NCBI GenBank assembly: GCA_902496775.1
Contig: CABVCF010000041.1
Location: forward strand, 1 to 17,635
Length of the DNA: 17,635 bases
Source: an uncultured Collinsella sp.
GTDB taxonomy: Bacteria; Actinomycetota; Coriobacteriia; Coriobacteriales; Coriobacteriaceae
Reading direction: 5' to 3'
This document shows, piece after piece, positions 14,721-17,635 of this stretch. The first letter of the stretch is position 1, and each line of letters starts with the position of its first letter. Both the position numbers and the translations under genes were made by a program. Under the pieces are notes generated by a model. The model was not told the DNA's origin and ran no database searches. It saw nothing but the letters and a program-made list of their open reading frames with translations.

Positions 14721-14792
14721 TAAGACTATCCTACGGTCCGCACACCCCCAGTGCGGCGGCAATGCGGCGAACAGCCCCGCAACACCCGCCAA

Positions 14793-14838
14793 CGGCAGAC
14801 GAGGGGAGACCCGGCAACGTCGACAACCTCGTCTGCCG
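14793..14838. repeat. Inverted repeat in the glpA-like/zinc-ribbon spacer
   Basis: Arms CGGCAGACGAGG (14793-14804) and CCTCGTCTGCCG (14827-14838) are perfectly complementary over 12 bases with a 22-base loop. It lies between divergent genes. No T-tract follows. Function unknown. Confidence 0.6.
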
Positions 14839-14858
14839 ACAACTACGGCAACCGTTCG

Positions 14859-14993
14859 TCTCGATCTGTAACAGTTAGACGAGGATTTGGGTTCAAGATG
14901 TTACAGATCGAGATTGAAGTCGGGGAGGGACCCCTGTGTCTCGATCTGTAACATCTAGACCCGGATTCCGCTCCCAGCTGTTACAGATTGAGA
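14859..14993. repeat. Tandem pair of hairpins with an 80-base period (family R5)
   Basis: TCTCGATCTGTAACA occurs at 14859-14873 and again at 14939-14953. Its complement occurs at 14899-14913 (perfect) and at 14979-14993 (one change). Each left arm is followed by a related stretch ending TAGAC..GGATT, so the second hairpin looks like a duplicated unit with diverged loop. The pair fills the spacer between the divergent operon and the zinc-ribbon gene. Confidence 0.85.
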
Positions 14994-15093
14994 TGTTTGT
15001 GTCCGCGCCGGCCCCGTACCCGGCCGTGGTCCCATATAAACAAACCCCGTGGTAAACTTGACCGGACTGTTAATATTCCGAAAGGTATCCGTA

Positions 15094-15525
15094 ATGTCCA
15101 AGTACATCTCCGAGCTCATGTCGCCGCAGCTCATGGGCGTCGTCTATGCCTTTGTTGGCTTTATCATCGCCCTGTACGTGCTGTCGGTCGTCTATGTGTT
15201 CATCGACGCTCGCCGCCGCGGCGCCAGCGCCTACGTGGCATGGGGCATCATCGCCCTCATCCCGTTCGTGGGCCTCATCGCCTACCTGGTCCTGCGCCCG
15301 CACTCCTACGCGTCCGACCGCGAGGAGCAGGAGCTGGACATGGCCCTGCGCGAGCGCCAGCTTGCCCAGTACGGCACCTGCCCGCAGTGCGGCGCGCCCA
15401 TCGAGAAGGACTTCGTCGTTTGCCCGGTGTGCGATACCCAGGTTCGCAACGTCTGCCCCAGCTGCCATCGCCCGCTCGATGCGCACTGGAAGGTCTGCCC
15501 CTACTGCCGAACTCGCATCCAGTAA
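15094..15525 (+). CDS. Small membrane protein with two C-terminal zinc ribbons
   Basis: The 143-residue product has two predicted membrane helices (about 12-37 and 46-67), with the positive stretch DARRRGAS between them. The helical pair and WGIIALIPFVGLIAYLVLRP resemble the N-terminal membrane module found in PLDc_N-type proteins. A charged linker (74-92) leads to four CxxC pairs (C96/C99, C110/C113, C121/C124, C135/C138), a double zinc ribbon presumably in the cytosol. Function is unknown; a sensor or scaffold at the membrane is only a guess. ATG 15094 is chosen because GAAAGG (15080-15085) lies eight bases upstream; an in-frame upstream start would lack this. TAAACT (15052-15057) may be a -10. 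The gene precedes thrS but probably ends at its own hairpin. Confidence 0.85.
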   Translation: MSKYISELMSPQLMGVVYAFVGFIIALYVLSVVYVFIDARRRGASAYVAWGIIALIPFVGLIAYLVLRPHSYASDREEQELDMALRERQLAQYGTCPQCGAPIEKDFVVCPVCDTQVRNVCPSCHRPLDAHWKVCPYCRTRIQ

Positions 15526-15561
15526 CGCATCCATCGACTGGCTGGCTGCAAACCACGGGCA

Positions 15562-15588
15562 CCCGCCGTGCCATTAAGGTGCGGCGGG
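15562..15588 (+). terminator. Hairpin after the zinc-ribbon gene
   Basis: CCCGCCGTGCC (15562-15572) pairs with GGTGCGGCGGG (15578-15588), with two G-T pairs, around the loop ATTAA. CGCTTGT follows, so the T-tract is poor. The thrS -35 begins three bases after the stem, packing terminator and promoter together. Confidence 0.45.
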
Positions 15589-15591
15589 CGC

Positions 15592-15619
15592 TTGTATACC
15601 AAGGCAACCTGCCTATAAT
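15592..15619 (+). promoter_or_regulatory. thrS promoter
   Basis: TTGTAT (15592-15597) and a consensus TATAAT (15614-15619) are separated by 16 bases. Transcription would start near 15626, giving a leader of about 64 bases. That is too short for a T-box, and no T-box sequence is present. Confidence 0.75.
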
Positions 15620-15689
15620 GATGCAAGTCAAAAACGCCGAGCGCATCGCACGCACTTGCATCAGGCATCCGAGAGGAGAAAACATACCC

Positions 15690-17453
<1,764 letters not shown>

Positions 17454-17478
17454 GGCAAGCTTCACAACAATTAACAAA

Positions 17479-17511
17479 GGTGACCGTCCATACAGGGCGG
17501 TCGCCTTTTTT
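17479..17511 (+). terminator. Intrinsic terminator of thrS
   Basis: An 11-base stem, GGTGACCGTCC with GGGCGGTCGCC, closes a five-base loop and is followed directly by six T (17506-17511), 26 bases after the thrS stop. This is the clearest terminator in the window. Confidence 0.93.
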
Positions 17512-17525
17512 CATGCCGAAATAAG

Positions 17526-17553
17526 AAAAGCCGCTGGTTGAGCGGCTTTTTTT
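17526..17553. terminator. Second, bidirectional terminator
   Basis: AAAAGCCGCT (17526-17535) and AGCGGCTTTT (17541-17550), with loop GGTTG, are followed by three more T. The A-run before the stem gives a T-run on the other strand, so it can stop transcription from either side. Confidence 0.85.
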
Positions 17554-17576
17554 GTTGCACAAAAAGGTACAGGTTT

Positions 17577-17605
17577 TTGTATCTTTCGACAGACGACATT
17601 ATACG
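17577..17605 (+). promoter_or_regulatory. Possible promoter for a gene beyond the window
   Basis: TTGTAT (17577-17582), then 17 bases, then TATACG (17600-17605). The -35 hexamer is the same as in the thrS promoter. No start codon with ribosome site is seen in the last 30 bases. Confidence 0.4.
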
Positions 17606-17635
17606 AGCAATTAATCAGCGTTTACCCAGATTACG

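Noticed and set aside
14988..15689. In-frame upstream extension of thrS (an 821-codon frame) that might encode a fused N-terminal domain
   Set aside because: The extension is Arg/Pro-rich, overlaps the zinc-ribbon gene in another frame, and a promoter, terminator and ribosome site lie inside it just before ATG 15690.

Overview
The window looks like a chromosomal segment of a Coriobacteriia member, most likely Collinsella-like. The reasons are a high-GC genome with strong C/G third-position preference, an actinobacterial-style encoded-CCA tRNA-Leu, a tig-clpP-clpX block, a short threonyl-tRNA synthetase without a TGS domain, and intergenic spacers packed with palindromic repeats. The genus is an inference from style; no search was run.

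Layout. Positions 1-981 hold the 3' end of a molybdenum hydroxylase (xanthine dehydrogenase family) large subunit. After a long palindrome come tRNA-Leu(UAG), trigger factor (tig), clpP and clpX: a protein-folding and proteolysis block on the + strand. A hairpin and a second long palindrome separate this from valS, which carries a related hairpin element on each side in opposite orientation. folC follows on +. A creatinase/prolidase-type M24 peptidase lies on the - strand between two repeat-rich spacers. Next is a tight three-gene - strand operon: a GlpA-like FAD oxidoreductase with a C-terminal Fe-S domain, a FAD/NAD(P) oxidoreductase and a DUF1667 protein. This is the gene set of the anaerobic glycerol-3-phosphate dehydrogenase type found in clostridia. 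The right end holds a small membrane protein with two zinc ribbons, then thrS with a clear promoter and a strong terminator.

The coding genes are mostly conventional. The unusual content is between them. At least five families of palindromic elements occupy the spacers. Two of them share a conserved core (or, in a third family, a conserved foot) between copies, while the rest of the stem differs completely between copies yet stays about 90-100% self-complementary within each copy. One pair (5070-5182 and 7917-8024, flanking valS) shows a clean two-base-pair covariation inside an otherwise identical hairpin. Another pair (9680-9817 and 11104-11263) shares a 32-base core at 31/32 identity inside unrelated arms. 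A repeat copy also supplies the last codons and stop of the DUF1667 gene. No transposase, CRISPR array, integrase or defence gene was seen in the window.
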